Shown: positions 23,887 to 32,656 of the stretch, piece by piece
Position numbering within the stretch: position 1 is the stretch's first letter
Layout of the letters: each line of letters opens with the position of its first letter
NCBI GenBank assembly: GCA_963697355.1
Contig: CAVONV010000023.1
Span: 496,001-560,000, forward strand
DNA: 64,000 nucleotides
Reading direction: 5' to 3'
From: CAVONV01 sp963697355
GTDB lineage: Bacteria > Acidobacteriota > Vicinamibacteria > Marinacidobacterales > DATDRI01
Translations under genes and position numbers: made by a program
The notes under the pieces: model-generated
What the model was told of the DNA's origin: nothing
The model's input: the letters and a program-made list of their open reading frames with translations, nothing else
Databases searched by the model: none

Positions 23887-25530
23887 ATGGCTCGGGAACG
23901 TGACTTGCAAACGCAAAGGAACGACGATTATGAACGTCTGCGTTACCGGGCGAGCAGCCTTGAGGGAAAGCTCACCCTTACGATGGCGGCAATCACGCTG
24001 CTTGTAGTAGGTGGCATCACCTATCTGGCAAATCAGCTCACACTAGACGCGGTTGAGGGGAGTTTGGCTCGAACGGCCACGGAGGTGGCAGACGCAATCG
24101 CACTCCGGCTCGAAAGTGGGTTTCCAGAACTCGGCGTTCTGCACCAAGTTCTTTTGGACTATGTCCATACCAACTCGGAGATCGAGGCTGTCGTTGTTTT
24201 TTCCTTGGCTTCAGACGGCCGGCTGCTGAAGTTGGCGGAGGCCGGCACACAGATTGCCTCTTTTCGAGAGCAGGAGCGAGCTGTCGAGACGCGAGCCCGG
24301 GCGAGTCGACGCGTTACGGTGAAAGACCAACATCTGTGGAGCTTGGGAGTTCCCATCGTTTTGGACGAAGAACCAATCGGAGTCGTCGGAGTGTGGAGCT
24401 CGCTTTTGGCTGCTGACCTCATCTTACAGCAGAATCGACGCAGGGCGTTGATTGCGGCGCCCTTGTCCGTGGCTCTCATCGTTTTGACATTGCGTCTGGT
24501 CTTCAATCGATTTGTCCATCGACCGCTGAGGGAGCTCGAACAGGCTATGTCGCTAGCAGAAACTGGAGACCTCGAGGCGGAGGTTCCGGTGGTTCGGAAA
24601 GACGAGCTCGGATTCATCGCCGGTCGCTATAACAGCATGTTGACTCGGATTCGAAGTATCATCGAGGAGCGTGAGGTGCTCCACGGCCGCGTGAAGCAAT
24701 TCAACGAGGAGCTTGAAACAAAGATCGCCGAGTCTACTCGGAAGCTAGAGGCAAGGAACGTCGAACTGCGGCGGCTGAACCAGGATCTGTACTTCCTTCA
24801 AAGACGCCTGGCACGTATCGAACGGCTCTCCGCAGCGCAACAAGTGGCGGCTAAATTCGCGCACAAGATTGGCACACCCCTCAACTTGATCTCGGGACAC
24901 ATTCAGGTGCTCCAGCAAACACGGCAGGATGACGGTGCGCTTGGGAAAAAGCTGCAATTGGTGCAATCCCAGATCGAGAAGCTCACAGCGATTGTGCGCA
25001 GCATGTTGGACGAGACACGAAAACCGGCCCCGGAGCTCCAGGCTTTCGATTTGAACCAGCTGGTCGACCACATCTGCACGCTCGTCGAGCCGACATTCTC
25101 GAACAGGAGGGTTCGCGTCGAGCGGAGCTTGTCTCCCGAACCGGCGCTGATTCTCGGAGATGAGGCCCAGTTGGAGCAGGTCTTTCTCAATCTTCTTAAC
25201 AACGGCTTGGACGCCTTGCCGCGGGGGGGCAAAATCACCATTCTGACCGAACAATCGGAGGGCGTGGTGCGGGTCTTGCTTTGCGACAACGGAGAGGGAA
25301 TTCCAGCAAGCTCCCTTTCCCAGATTTTCCGCCCTTTCTTTACCACCAAAGAAGTCGGCCGGGGGACCGGTTTGGGCCTTACAATTGTGAAGGAAATCCT
25401 CTCGGTTCACGGGGCGAGTATTGCAGCCGAAAGCGAAGTCGGCCAGGGAAGCAGCTTCAGATTGGAGTTCCCCGTGGCCGTGTCCGATGTCGCGGAGACC
25501 ATGGACGATGAATCGACTCCTTGTGGCTGA
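23887..25530 (+). CDS. Sensor histidine kinase (NtrB/AtoS-like)
   Basis: A 547-residue membrane kinase. TM1 lies at about residues 29-51, a periplasmic sensor to about 185, TM2 at about 193-212 and a HAMP domain to about 265. A coiled coil runs to about 320. The H-box (AAKFAHKIGTPLNLISGH, about 320-337) has HK instead of the usual HE. The ATPase has NLLNNGLDAL, DNGEGIP and GRGTGLGL motifs. ATG 23,887 is chosen because the open frame upstream has no similarity and lies over the motif cluster. Its end overlaps the NtrC-type regulator by 23 bases, so the two form a cognate pair. Confidence 0.85.
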   Translation: MARERDLQTQRNDDYERLRYRASSLEGKLTLTMAAITLLVVGGITYLANQLTLDAVEGSLARTATEVADAIALRLESGFPELGVLHQVLLDYVHTNSEIEAVVVFSLASDGRLLKLAEAGTQIASFREQERAVETRARASRRVTVKDQHLWSLGVPIVLDEEPIGVVGVWSSLLAADLILQQNRRRALIAAPLSVALIVLTLRLVFNRFVHRPLRELEQAMSLAETGDLEAEVPVVRKDELGFIAGRYNSMLTRIRSIIEEREVLHGRVKQFNEELETKIAESTRKLEARNVELRRLNQDLYFLQRRLARIERLSAAQQVAAKFAHKIGTPLNLISGHIQVLQQTRQDDGALGKKLQLVQSQIEKLTAIVRSMLDETRKPAPELQAFDLNQLVDHICTLVEPTFSNRRVRVERSLSPEPALILGDEAQLEQVFLNLLNNGLDALPRGGKITILTEQSEGVVRVLLCDNGEGIPASSLSQIFRPFFTTKEVGRGTGLGLTIVKEILSVHGASIAAESEVGQGSSFRLEFPVAVSDVAETMDDESTPCG

Positions 25531-26881
25531 CGATGACCCCATGACCTGCGATTTCTTCAAGGAAATCCTCCAGGACATCCCTCTTGAAATCTCGACCTGC
25601 CTGGATCCTCGGAAAGCTATCACGTTATCAACTGAGGACCGATTCGATATCGTGATCAGCGACATCAATTTCGAGCAGCCTACGACCGGTATCGATGTAC
25701 TAAGGGCAATCAAAAGGGAAAGGCCCGAGACACAGGTGATATTAGTGAGTGGCTTCGGGAGCCTTGACACGGCGATTGCCGCTGTGCGCGAGGGTGCCTT
25801 CGACTATATCAGTAAGCCCTTCAACGTGGATGAAGTCAAGAACACAGTTCGCCGTGCCCTGGAGAAGAGGAAGGTCGGGCGAGTCGTAGACGGGCAGAAC
25901 GAGTATGTCGGAGGAGAACCAATCCTAATCGGTTCGAGCGCCAGAATGTTGGCTGTTTACAAAAACATTGCGTATGTGGCCGACTCGAGGACGACGATCC
26001 TCGTTCAAGGTGAGAGCGGCACTGGAAAAGAACTAGTGGCTCGAGCGATCCACGCCAAGGGTTCGCGTGGATCACGACCGTTTATTGGGGTCAATTGCGG
26101 AGCATTGACGGAGACCTTGTTGGAGAGCGAACTATTTGGCCATGTCAAAGGTTCCTTTACCGGAGCCGTGGCGGACAAGCATGGGCTGTTTCACGCCGCT
26201 CAGGGAGGAACGCTCTTCTTAGACGAGATCAGTGAGACTAGCCCGGCCCTTCAAGTGAAGTTGTTGCGCGTTCTCCAGCAGGACGAGTACACACCTGTGG
26301 GAAGTACGAAGGTGCTCAAAACGGACGCGCGGGTCATTGCGGCAACGAACCGAGATCTGGAGAGCTTAGTACGAAGAAGTGGCTTTCGAGAAGACCTCTT
26401 CTACAGATTGAATGTCGTCACCATCGAAGTTCCCGCTCTTCGGGAAAGGCGTGAAGATGTTCCCAAACTCATCGCGTACTTTACCCGTCGCCTAGAGGCC
26501 AAGGGGCAGACGCCACCGCAGTTCTCTTCAAGGGCACTCGAAGCTCTGGCGCGCTACACCTGGCCGGGAAATGTGCGGGAACTAGAGAACACGATGGAGC
26601 GGCTGTCTCTTTTCAGCCGTGGTCGACTCATCGATGCTCCGGATCTGCCGGAAAAAATCCGTCAGAAGCAGGCACCTCTTGAGAGCCGTCTTTTCGAGGC
26701 GCTGCCATCTTTGGAGGAAATGGAAAGACGATACCTCTACCACGTCTTGAGTGTGCTAGGAGGGAATCGCAAAAAGGCTGCAGAGGTCTTGAAGATTGAC
26801 CGGCGAACCCTCTACCGTATGCTGGAGCGTTTTGAGCGCAACGAGGACGTGACGACTTCCCGAAGCGACAATCAGGAGTAG
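25508..26881 (+). CDS. NtrC-family sigma-54 response regulator
   Basis: A 457-residue activator. The receiver (about 3-120) has LVADDD and the acceptor Asp in VISDINFEQP. The AAA+ domain (about 140-375) has Walker A GESGTGKELVARAIH, Walker B GGTLFLDEI and the arginine finger region FREDLFYRLNVV. A Fis-type helix-turn-helix ends the protein (GNRKKAAEVLKIDRRTLYR). The sigma-54 contact loop reads GSFTGA rather than GAFTGA, a conservative variant. The start ATG 25,508 overlaps the kinase. It is the only bacterial enhancer-binding protein in the window, hence the best candidate to act on the local sigma-54 promoters. Confidence 0.93.
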   Translation: MNRLLVADDDPMTCDFFKEILQDIPLEISTCLDPRKAITLSTEDRFDIVISDINFEQPTTGIDVLRAIKRERPETQVILVSGFGSLDTAIAAVREGAFDYISKPFNVDEVKNTVRRALEKRKVGRVVDGQNEYVGGEPILIGSSARMLAVYKNIAYVADSRTTILVQGESGTGKELVARAIHAKGSRGSRPFIGVNCGALTETLLESELFGHVKGSFTGAVADKHGLFHAAQGGTLFLDEISETSPALQVKLLRVLQQDEYTPVGSTKVLKTDARVIAATNRDLESLVRRSGFREDLFYRLNVVTIEVPALRERREDVPKLIAYFTRRLEAKGQTPPQFSSRALEALARYTWPGNVRELENTMERLSLFSRGRLIDAPDLPEKIRQKQAPLESRLFEALPSLEEMERRYLYHVLSVLGGNRKKAAEVLKIDRRTLYRMLERFERNEDVTTSRSDNQE

Positions 26882-26912
26882 GCACAATCAGCCGTTGTGG
26901 GAGCTCTCCGAG

Positions 26913-26921
26913 GTGTGGCAG
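26913..26921 (+). promoter_or_regulatory. Putative enhancer motif GTGTGGCAG
   Basis: One of ten intergenic occurrences of GTGTGGCRR-like sequence. It is 186 bases upstream of the sigma-54 promoter at 27,098. Confidence 0.45.
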
Positions 26922-27097
26922 ATCGCTACAAGTCTTGTAAGTTGTTGATTCGAAGCACGATTAGGGGTGCAGTTCTACCGACCTCGCCATTCCGCCCCAA
27001 ACGCCCATGTTGTCCGACAGGGGTCGAACCATCTTCTGAAAGCGCTAAATCGTAGCAGGCCATAGCCTATAGGGTGCTGCTCCCGGAAGTGGCGATG

Positions 27098-27113
27098 CGG
27101 CATGGTTCTTGCC
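27098..27113 (+). promoter_or_regulatory. sigma-54 promoter of exported protein/uspA
   Basis: CGGCATGGTTCTTGCC: GG at 27,099-27,100, ten bases, GC at 27,111-27,112. It matches the consensus TGGCAC-N5-TTGC at most positions and differs at only two positions from the 35,040 promoter. Confidence 0.65.
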
Positions 27114-27140
27114 CTGGACTGCCGAGGAGCCATTGCTGCT

Positions 27141-27335
27141 ATGAAAGTGAAAATGAGTATAACAACTATAGCGCTTATGTTGCTGTTCGTACCGGTGAGC
27201 CCGACTCAGGCCGAGCTCGAAATGCTGGATTTTCAGGGCGAGGTCTCGTTTGTGGATGTCCATCGTCGTCAAATCAAAGTGATTGGTTCTGATGGCGAGG
27301 AGTTCGTCTTCGATGTGACCGCACAAAGACGATGA
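27141..27335 (+). CDS. Small exported protein
   Basis: A 64-residue protein with a clean signal peptide (MKVKMSITTIALMLLFVP, cleavage expected after PTQA at about 21-24). The mature part has about 40 residues, acidic and beta-rich (VSFVDVHRRQIKVIGSDGEE). No family recognised. ATG 27,141 starts the signal peptide, and the longer upstream frame adds an implausible extension. It lies 30 bases below a sigma-54 promoter and 92 bases before uspA. Confidence 0.6.
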   Translation: MKVKMSITTIALMLLFVPVSPTQAELEMLDFQGEVSFVDVHRRQIKVIGSDGEEFVFDVTAQRR

Positions 27336-27427
27336 GAACCTGCTCTACGACCGAGCCGGAAGTCGACGTTCCAATCCGGAATTAGTCGACTTAGGCTTTG
27401 GAGAATTCCTTGAAGAAAGGGCCGCCG

Positions 27428-28351
27428 ATGATTCAACTACGAAGAATACTCTTTCCAACTGACTTCTCCAGGTGCGCAAGCCAGGCGCTGGTTCATGCCG
27501 TGCATCTTGCGAAACGTCACCAAGCCGAGCTCCACGTGTTGCATGCCTTGGTTTTGCATGGTTACACGAATGGCAGCGCGCTAATGGCTGAAATCGATTT
27601 GGTGGAGACACAGCTCGAACAAGTGGCGGCGGATAGAATGCGCTCTGTCACCAAAGACCTTACAGTGGGGATTCCTGTTGTAATAAGGGCAAAGAGACGT
27701 GGTCTCTCGGCGGCTCCGGTGATCTTGGAGTACGCCGATGACAACGACATTGACCTTATCGTTTTGGGCACTCACGGACGTCGTGGTTTGGATCATCTCT
27801 TTCTCGGAAGCGTGGCAGAGGAAGTGGTTCGCTTTGCTCCCTGCCCGGTGTTTACGGTCCGCGAGTCAAAGGAACCCATACCAGTGAAAATGGTGGAACG
27901 GATACTCGTACCGGTGGATTTCTCCACTCATTCCCAAACGGCGGTGACGTATGCGAAAGGGTTGGCAGGAGCCTACAACGCGCGATTGCAGCTACTGCAC
28001 GTCATCGAGCCCGTTGTGTACCCGTCATTCTATGCCTTGGATACCGCGAACTTCTTCGACTGGATGGCAGCGACTGAGGTCGAAGCGGGCCTGCAGCTCC
28101 ACCGATTTCTCGAATCCAGCAAAGGTCCGGAGGTGCCGGCCGACTTCTACGTTGTGCGGGGCCGCGCCGCAACGGATGTTGTCGATTTTGCCGTGAGCAA
28201 AAACACTGACCTGATAGTTATGGCCACACATGGCCTCACGGGATTGAAACGTCTTTACTTGGGCAGCGTCTGCGAGAAGGTTGTCCGCCGCTCGAGATGC
28301 CCCGTATTCGCCGTAAAAGTGTTCGGAAGATCGCTCGTCGGTGAGGATTGA
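27428..28351 (+). CDS. Tandem universal stress protein (two UspA domains)
   Basis: A 307-residue protein with two UspA domains (about 1-145 and 150-300). Both begin ILFPTDFS / ILVPVDFS with the conserved Asp. Both end with the ATP-binding G-2x-G-9x-G(S/T) loop: GTHGRRGLDHLFLGSVAEEV and THGLTGLKRLYLGSVCEKV. This suggests an ATP-binding dimer-like protein induced under stress or starvation. ATG 27,428 follows AAGAAAGGG. Read-through from the sigma-54 promoter at 27,098 would place it in that regulon. Confidence 0.92.
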   Translation: MIQLRRILFPTDFSRCASQALVHAVHLAKRHQAELHVLHALVLHGYTNGSALMAEIDLVETQLEQVAADRMRSVTKDLTVGIPVVIRAKRRGLSAAPVILEYADDNDIDLIVLGTHGRRGLDHLFLGSVAEEVVRFAPCPVFTVRESKEPIPVKMVERILVPVDFSTHSQTAVTYAKGLAGAYNARLQLLHVIEPVVYPSFYALDTANFFDWMAATEVEAGLQLHRFLESSKGPEVPADFYVVRGRAATDVVDFAVSKNTDLIVMATHGLTGLKRLYLGSVCEKVVRRSRCPVFAVKVFGRSLVGED

Positions 28352-28706
28352 AACGATCATCTATGTGGATCCGGAGACCGGCGAGGAAGATATCATCGGG
28401 CCTGAAGAAATCGGTCCCGGAGACGGTGCCAGTGTCCGCTACGAGCGAAACGAAGCACGATATTACGCCAAGCGACCGGACCGTGACCGGTTCTTCGGCA
28501 GCCAGTTCCTCCGCTGGTATCGATCTGAGAGGGGTCGCGTCCATATCGTTATTTCTTCTTCAGCAGGGCCCTCCATCCGCTTGCATGTGGAAGAGGCGTG
28601 TGAACGTGATTGGTCTCGGAAAATCGGTCAACCACGTAAAAAATATCCGGGTCCAACTCCTTGGCTTTGCAGACGGCCTCCTTTAGGTTCCGTCGTGCCA
28701 TCGTGA
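28341..28706 (+). CDS. Doubtful small ORF overlapping uspA end
   Basis: A GTG at 28,341 overlaps the uspA stop. The first 70 codons (ETIIYVDPETGEEDIIGPEE) look protein-like and acidic. The frame then runs antisense through the 3' part of the UPF0316 gene. No family recognised. It may be the intact 5' end of a decayed gene. Confidence 0.25.
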   Translation: MRIETIIYVDPETGEEDIIGPEEIGPGDGASVRYERNEARYYAKRPDRDRFFGSQFLRWYRSERGRVHIVISSSAGPSIRLHVEEACERDWSRKIGQPRKKYPGPTPWLCRRPPLGSVVPS

Positions 28707-29121
28707 CGAAGACCAAACGACTCGACGTGCCATTCAATTCGCTTTGAAAGACCCCGAGAACGTGGCCTAGCGAAGAGAGTATTTCGGAAATCGCCTTTCC
28801 CTCTTTTGAGATGATGCGTACCACACATCGTCCAACTGCGAGCTTGCGCTCCAAGAGGATCCCCACGGCATTGCCAGCGGCGAAGCCGGCGGCATAAGCG
28901 AGGACGAGCAATGGATGCTCGCGAATTCTAAGGATGACTTGGGAAACGGCCGTCATCCACACTAATATTTCGAAAAAACCGAGAACCACAGAGAGCCGCA
29001 ATCTTCCGTTGACCACCATGATCGTGCGCATGGTGCCAAGCGATACGTCGATGATCCGAAGTACAAATATGATTCCAGCGAGAGCCCAAACGGGAAAATC
29101 GGCGACGAGGATGGAGTCCAT
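28549..29121 (-). CDS. UPF0316 membrane protein (DUF5698-DUF2179)
   Basis: A 190-residue protein. Three membrane helices (about 8-28, 38-58, 62-85; LRIIDVSLGTMRTIMVV is the family's hallmark first motif) are followed by a cytosolic DUF2179 domain (about 100-175, RIISKEGKAISEIL and FYVVDRFSE). UPF0316 proteins have no established function; the DUF2179 fold may bind nucleotides. The start 29,121 is favoured because it begins one base from the epimerase stop. It is the last gene of a five-gene operon. Confidence 0.82.
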   Translation of the reverse strand: MDSILVADFPVWALAGIIFVLRIIDVSLGTMRTIMVVNGRLRLSVVLGFFEILVWMTAVSQVILRIREHPLLVLAYAAGFAAGNAVGILLERKLAVGRCVVRIISKEGKAISEILSSLGHVLGVFQSELNGTSSRLVFVTMARRNLKEAVCKAKELDPDIFYVVDRFSETNHVHTPLPHASGWRALLKKK

Positions 29122-29122
29122 A

Positions 29123-30196
29123 CTAGAGTTCCTTCGCTTGGGTGACCCCGAGACCGGGCGCATCCGATGGGTAGAGATAACCGTTCTTGAGGATCACCGA
29201 CCCGGCGAAAGGATCTCCTATGAGATCGAGGTGGCCGTCGAGATCGGCATAGACGACATTGGGTCGAGCAAGTGCGTAGTTGAGTCCTGCGGCGATTGCG
29301 AGAGCTGATTCGTCCATACAGCCCACCATCACCTCCAAACGAGCTGCAAGTGCGACGGCATTGATCTGGAGTGCCTCATCGATACCCCCGACTTTCATGA
29401 GCTTCACGTTGACCATGTCGGCAAGCTCACGGCGGGCGAGGCGAAACGCATCACGTAGGTTCATGAGGCTCTCGTCTGCCATGATGGGAATGGGGGTGCC
29501 GGACACCACCCTTCCCAGCATGTCAGGCTCTTGGCGAGGTGTGGGTTGCTCGAGAAGCTCAATCTTCGCTTCCCGCGTTCGTCGGACGAACTCGAGTGCG
29601 TCGGAAACGGAGTATCCCTGATTTGCATCACAACGGAGACCGATGGCCTTTCCCACCGCTTCGCGAATCCGCAGCACTTTTTCGACGTCGTCTTCAACGT
29701 CGCTGCCCGTTTTGATCTTGATCGCGCGGAATCCTTCACGAACGCATTCACGGGCGCGGTCAACGGTCTCATCCACTCCCATGATGCCGATGGTTACGCT
29801 GGTGAGTATGTGGTCTCGGTAGCCTCCTAGCAGTTTCCACAAGGGCACGCCGGTGGCTTTACCAAGTAGATCATGGAGAGCCATGTCGACGGCGGCCCGA
29901 GCAGAAGGTCTGGTCGGGAAAACTTGTTTGAGCTTAAGGGTGAGCCGCACGCGTCGAAATGGGTCAGCGTTCATGAGGAGGGGATTGGCGATGTTCTCGA
30001 GCACTTCGAGTACATCGGAGGGTGTTTCTCCCGTCACTGACTCGTCCGGTGCCGCACACCCGTAGGCCACCAGTCCCGTGTTGGTTTCCAGCCGCAGGAA
30101 GATATTGGTGGCTTTGTCGACGGTCTCGTACGCAATCGTGTACGGTTCTTTGAGGTCCATGTCGACCTGCCAAGTTTCGATCCGCTTGATCCGCAT
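29123..30196 (-). CDS. Dipeptide epimerase / DgcA-like enolase-superfamily racemase
   Basis: A 357-residue enolase-superfamily enzyme. The capping domain (about 1-120) precedes the barrel. Acid-base lysines appear as AIKIKTG (about 158-164) and VKLMKVGG (about 263-270). Metal ligands appear in CDANQGY, ELLEQPT and MADES. The C-terminal GCMDES (about 293-298) is typical of L-Ala-D/L-Glu epimerases, where the Asp binds the substrate amino group. Related DgcA racemises N-acetyl-glutamate in a D-glutamate pathway with DUF1611 protein DgcN, and a DUF1611 gene is two genes upstream. The ATG at 30,196 lies 2 bases after the fusion gene's stop. Confidence 0.85.
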   Translation of the reverse strand: MRIKRIETWQVDMDLKEPYTIAYETVDKATNIFLRLETNTGLVAYGCAAPDESVTGETPSDVLEVLENIANPLLMNADPFRRVRLTLKLKQVFPTRPSARAAVDMALHDLLGKATGVPLWKLLGGYRDHILTSVTIGIMGVDETVDRARECVREGFRAIKIKTGSDVEDDVEKVLRIREAVGKAIGLRCDANQGYSVSDALEFVRRTREAKIELLEQPTPRQEPDMLGRVVSGTPIPIMADESLMNLRDAFRLARRELADMVNVKLMKVGGIDEALQINAVALAARLEVMVGCMDESALAIAAGLNYALARPNVVYADLDGHLDLIGDPFAGSVILKNGYLYPSDAPGLGVTQAKEL

Positions 30197-30198
30197 AG

Positions 30199-32556
30199 CT
30201 AGAGCCTTCTCTGGAAGATCTCGTCGAGCGTCATACCTTTCAGTGTTTCGACCAGTTCCACGAGATGGCGGATCATGACCTCCCACATTCTCTCGCCCTT
30301 GGCGCGATTGGCCTGGGTAGGATCCCCGAAGACGCCGCTAGGGTTTATTTTCGCGGTCCGAGCGTACCATCCCACGCTTCTCTGGGAGGCGAAGTCGAGG
30401 TATCGACTGGAGAATTTGGGGATGAATTTTTCTGCAAGCTCCATCCGCACCAATTCAGGTCGGACGGCGAGAGACGTCGAGGTCTCGATGTCGCCCGCAT
30501 GGACGTCGTTATGTACCTCGGACATGGCGGCGATGTCGGTGTCCGAAGTCTCGCCCGTGTCCACGCAGGTAAAGATATGAGCGTCGCGGTTTACCATCTG
30601 GGCCGCGAAGTGGAGCGCCGGCTCATTGCCACCGTGTCCATTGATGATGACCAGCTTGGTAATCCCGTGGCGCGCGACACATATTCCGATCTCATAGATG
30701 ATTTTCGACATCGTCTCGGGGCTGATGCTCACAGTACCGCTGAAGTCATCGTGTGCGTAGGAGACTCCGTACGGGAGAAGAGGAAGGACCAGCGGCTTCG
30801 GCGTTGAACATGCCGCTGCCACTTGTTTCGCGAGATAGTCAGCGTCGAAGGCGTCGGTGTCGAGAGGAAGGTGGGGACCGTGTTGTTCGATTGAACCCAC
30901 AGGCAAAAGAGCTACGTCCACCTGGCCAAAACGCTTCTCTGCCTCCGGCCAGGTAAGCTCGCCCAATAGGAACTTGTGGGGCAGGCTCTTTTCTTCCGAA
31001 GCGTAGGTGTTTGCCGCCGGAGATTCGAACCGGTAGGGCAACGAGAAGTTGGGAGACTTGAGTGGGTCGGTCTCGATCCATACCCGGCCTGACCGCTCGA
31101 CGGCGCCCTTCGCGTGCTCGAGAAGTATGCGATATAGAGGGGCTCGCATGTCCGACGGAATACCGTTCATCGGTGACCGTTGCCGGTCGAAACGGAGTCT
31201 CATTACTTCGGGGCTTGGTTGCGCAAGGACGCGGCCCAGCATCGGAGAAGAAATCTTGCCCCTAGAATGAAGGAGGTAGGCTTGGTGCCGAGTGGTGGGA
31301 ATTTCCTGATGAATTCCTTTCTCCACGAGGGCCTGCAGGCAATGGTCGACTTGTGCTTTCGTGAAGCCGCAGACCGCCGGATCCTTGTCAATAGCCGTCA
31401 ACATGCCGACGATGCGACGACACTTCTCGCACTTGCCGCACGGGAGCGCTCGTTGACCATTCTTGTGTGTTGCATGGCAGGATGTCTGAAGGCTCAGCAG
31501 ATCGGGATAGCGGGTTGCCAATACCTTCTGAATCAACAACTCGGACATTGACCGCAATATGGAGAACTGACTGAGGTTCCATCTTTTTCTTCGGTAGTAG
31601 CTGCTCAGGGCTTCGTCAAAGTAGCGGCTTTGATCGAAGAGACCGTTGTAGTGTGTAATCCCCTTGAAGTTTGACCTCTCTGTCGTGTCGTACTCGTCTC
31701 CTATCAGGAGCCTTCCAATACCACGTTTCTTGAGAAGCGGTAGAGCGCCAAAGAGGAAAACCGCCACCGTCCACAAGCGGATGGGATACTCGTCGGAGCG
31801 AATGTCAGCAAAGTCTTTCCGGACAAAGGGTAGGTGGCGGAGCATCCAAGAGAAAAGCCGATCCGAGTTGGTCCAGACGCGGGACGTGTTTCGTACCTTC
31901 GCCGAGAAGTGCCGGTAGGCGTTGAGTGCCGTGAACCAGTGTCGTCCTGATTCGTTGATGAAAATAGGGTGGGTTTCCCTACCCATCTCATTAAGCAGAC
32001 CGTAGGTAAGGAGACTGTCCTTGCCGCCGCTGGATAGCACCGCATGCCCATCGGTCCTGGTGGTCCAACTTGATTTTGTGTGCGGTTGTTCTTGGTCCGG
32101 GAAAAGTAGCTCCGCCTTCAGGTAGTTTCTTTTCCGTTTTGGTTTAGTCTCGGCCGCTTCACCTCTCAAGAACGGATTCGGTTGCAGAAACTTCTTCACA
32201 TAGATCTCGCGAGCCGTGTTTTGGGCCATTTCAGTCAGGAAAAGCCGGTCGCGTTTGTCGAATTGCCCGCGAAAGACGATTTCCTTTGAAAATAGGCCGT
32301 AATTGAGTGCGATCTGAGCCGCAATCATATTTGCCAAGTTGATATCGTCGGAATTGTCTCCATCGAAGACCGCTTCCTCGTATTTGTAAACGAGGTCCGT
32401 CACAAAGGTGCCCTCGTTTGTAGTGACGGTGTAGGGAGCGGTGAGGCGTTCCTGCTCCAATCGAACGGGGCCGACTTCGAGTCGGTCGATGACCTCGAGA
32501 GGATCGGGCAGGTTGCTTTGCTCCTTCGAGTTCGACGTTTTTTCTTTTGCCTTCAT
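30199..32556 (-). CDS. MurL-like PP-loop domain fused to creatininase-family amidohydrolase
   Basis: A 785-residue fusion. Residues about 20-480 resemble MurL (ATP-dependent epimerase of the glutamyl residue in UDP-MurNAc-L-Ala-L-Glu). SSGGKDSLLTYGLL (about 174-187) is the PP-loop, GDEYDTTERSN follows, FSILRSMSELLI matches MurL's conserved serine-glutamate segment, and CGKCEKCRR is a zinc knuckle. Residues about 535-785 are a creatininase-family domain with metal ligands SIEQHGPHLPLDTDAFDA, INGHGGNEPALHFA and DVHAGDIETS. An ATP-using epimerase and an amide hydrolase in one chain suggest successive steps on a glutamyl amide. I know of no characterised enzyme with this fusion. The downstream epimerase gene follows after 2 bases. 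Confidence 0.8.
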   Translation of the reverse strand: MKAKEKTSNSKEQSNLPDPLEVIDRLEVGPVRLEQERLTAPYTVTTNEGTFVTDLVYKYEEAVFDGDNSDDINLANMIAAQIALNYGLFSKEIVFRGQFDKRDRLFLTEMAQNTAREIYVKKFLQPNPFLRGEAAETKPKRKRNYLKAELLFPDQEQPHTKSSWTTRTDGHAVLSSGGKDSLLTYGLLNEMGRETHPIFINESGRHWFTALNAYRHFSAKVRNTSRVWTNSDRLFSWMLRHLPFVRKDFADIRSDEYPIRLWTVAVFLFGALPLLKKRGIGRLLIGDEYDTTERSNFKGITHYNGLFDQSRYFDEALSSYYRRKRWNLSQFSILRSMSELLIQKVLATRYPDLLSLQTSCHATHKNGQRALPCGKCEKCRRIVGMLTAIDKDPAVCGFTKAQVDHCLQALVEKGIHQEIPTTRHQAYLLHSRGKISSPMLGRVLAQPSPEVMRLRFDRQRSPMNGIPSDMRAPLYRILLEHAKGAVERSGRVWIETDPLKSPNFSLPYRFESPAANTYASEEKSLPHKFLLGELTWPEAEKRFGQVDVALLPVGSIEQHGPHLPLDTDAFDADYLAKQVAAACSTPKPLVLPLLPYGVSYAHDDFSGTVSISPETMSKIIYEIGICVARHGITKLVIINGHGGNEPALHFAAQMVNRDAHIFTCVDTGETSDTDIAAMSEVHNDVHAGDIETSTSLAVRPELVRMELAEKFIPKFSSRYLDFASQRSVGWYARTAKINPSGVFGDPTQANRAKGERMWEVMIRHLVELVETLKGMTLDEIFQRRL

Positions 32557-32656
32557 GCTACTCTTTCCTCGAGTCCTACATTGGCTCCGAGAATCCTCCC
32601 GCTATCGCGATTTCTCTCTTGTGGCCTTTTCATAGGCGATGTCACCTTCTCCCGCG

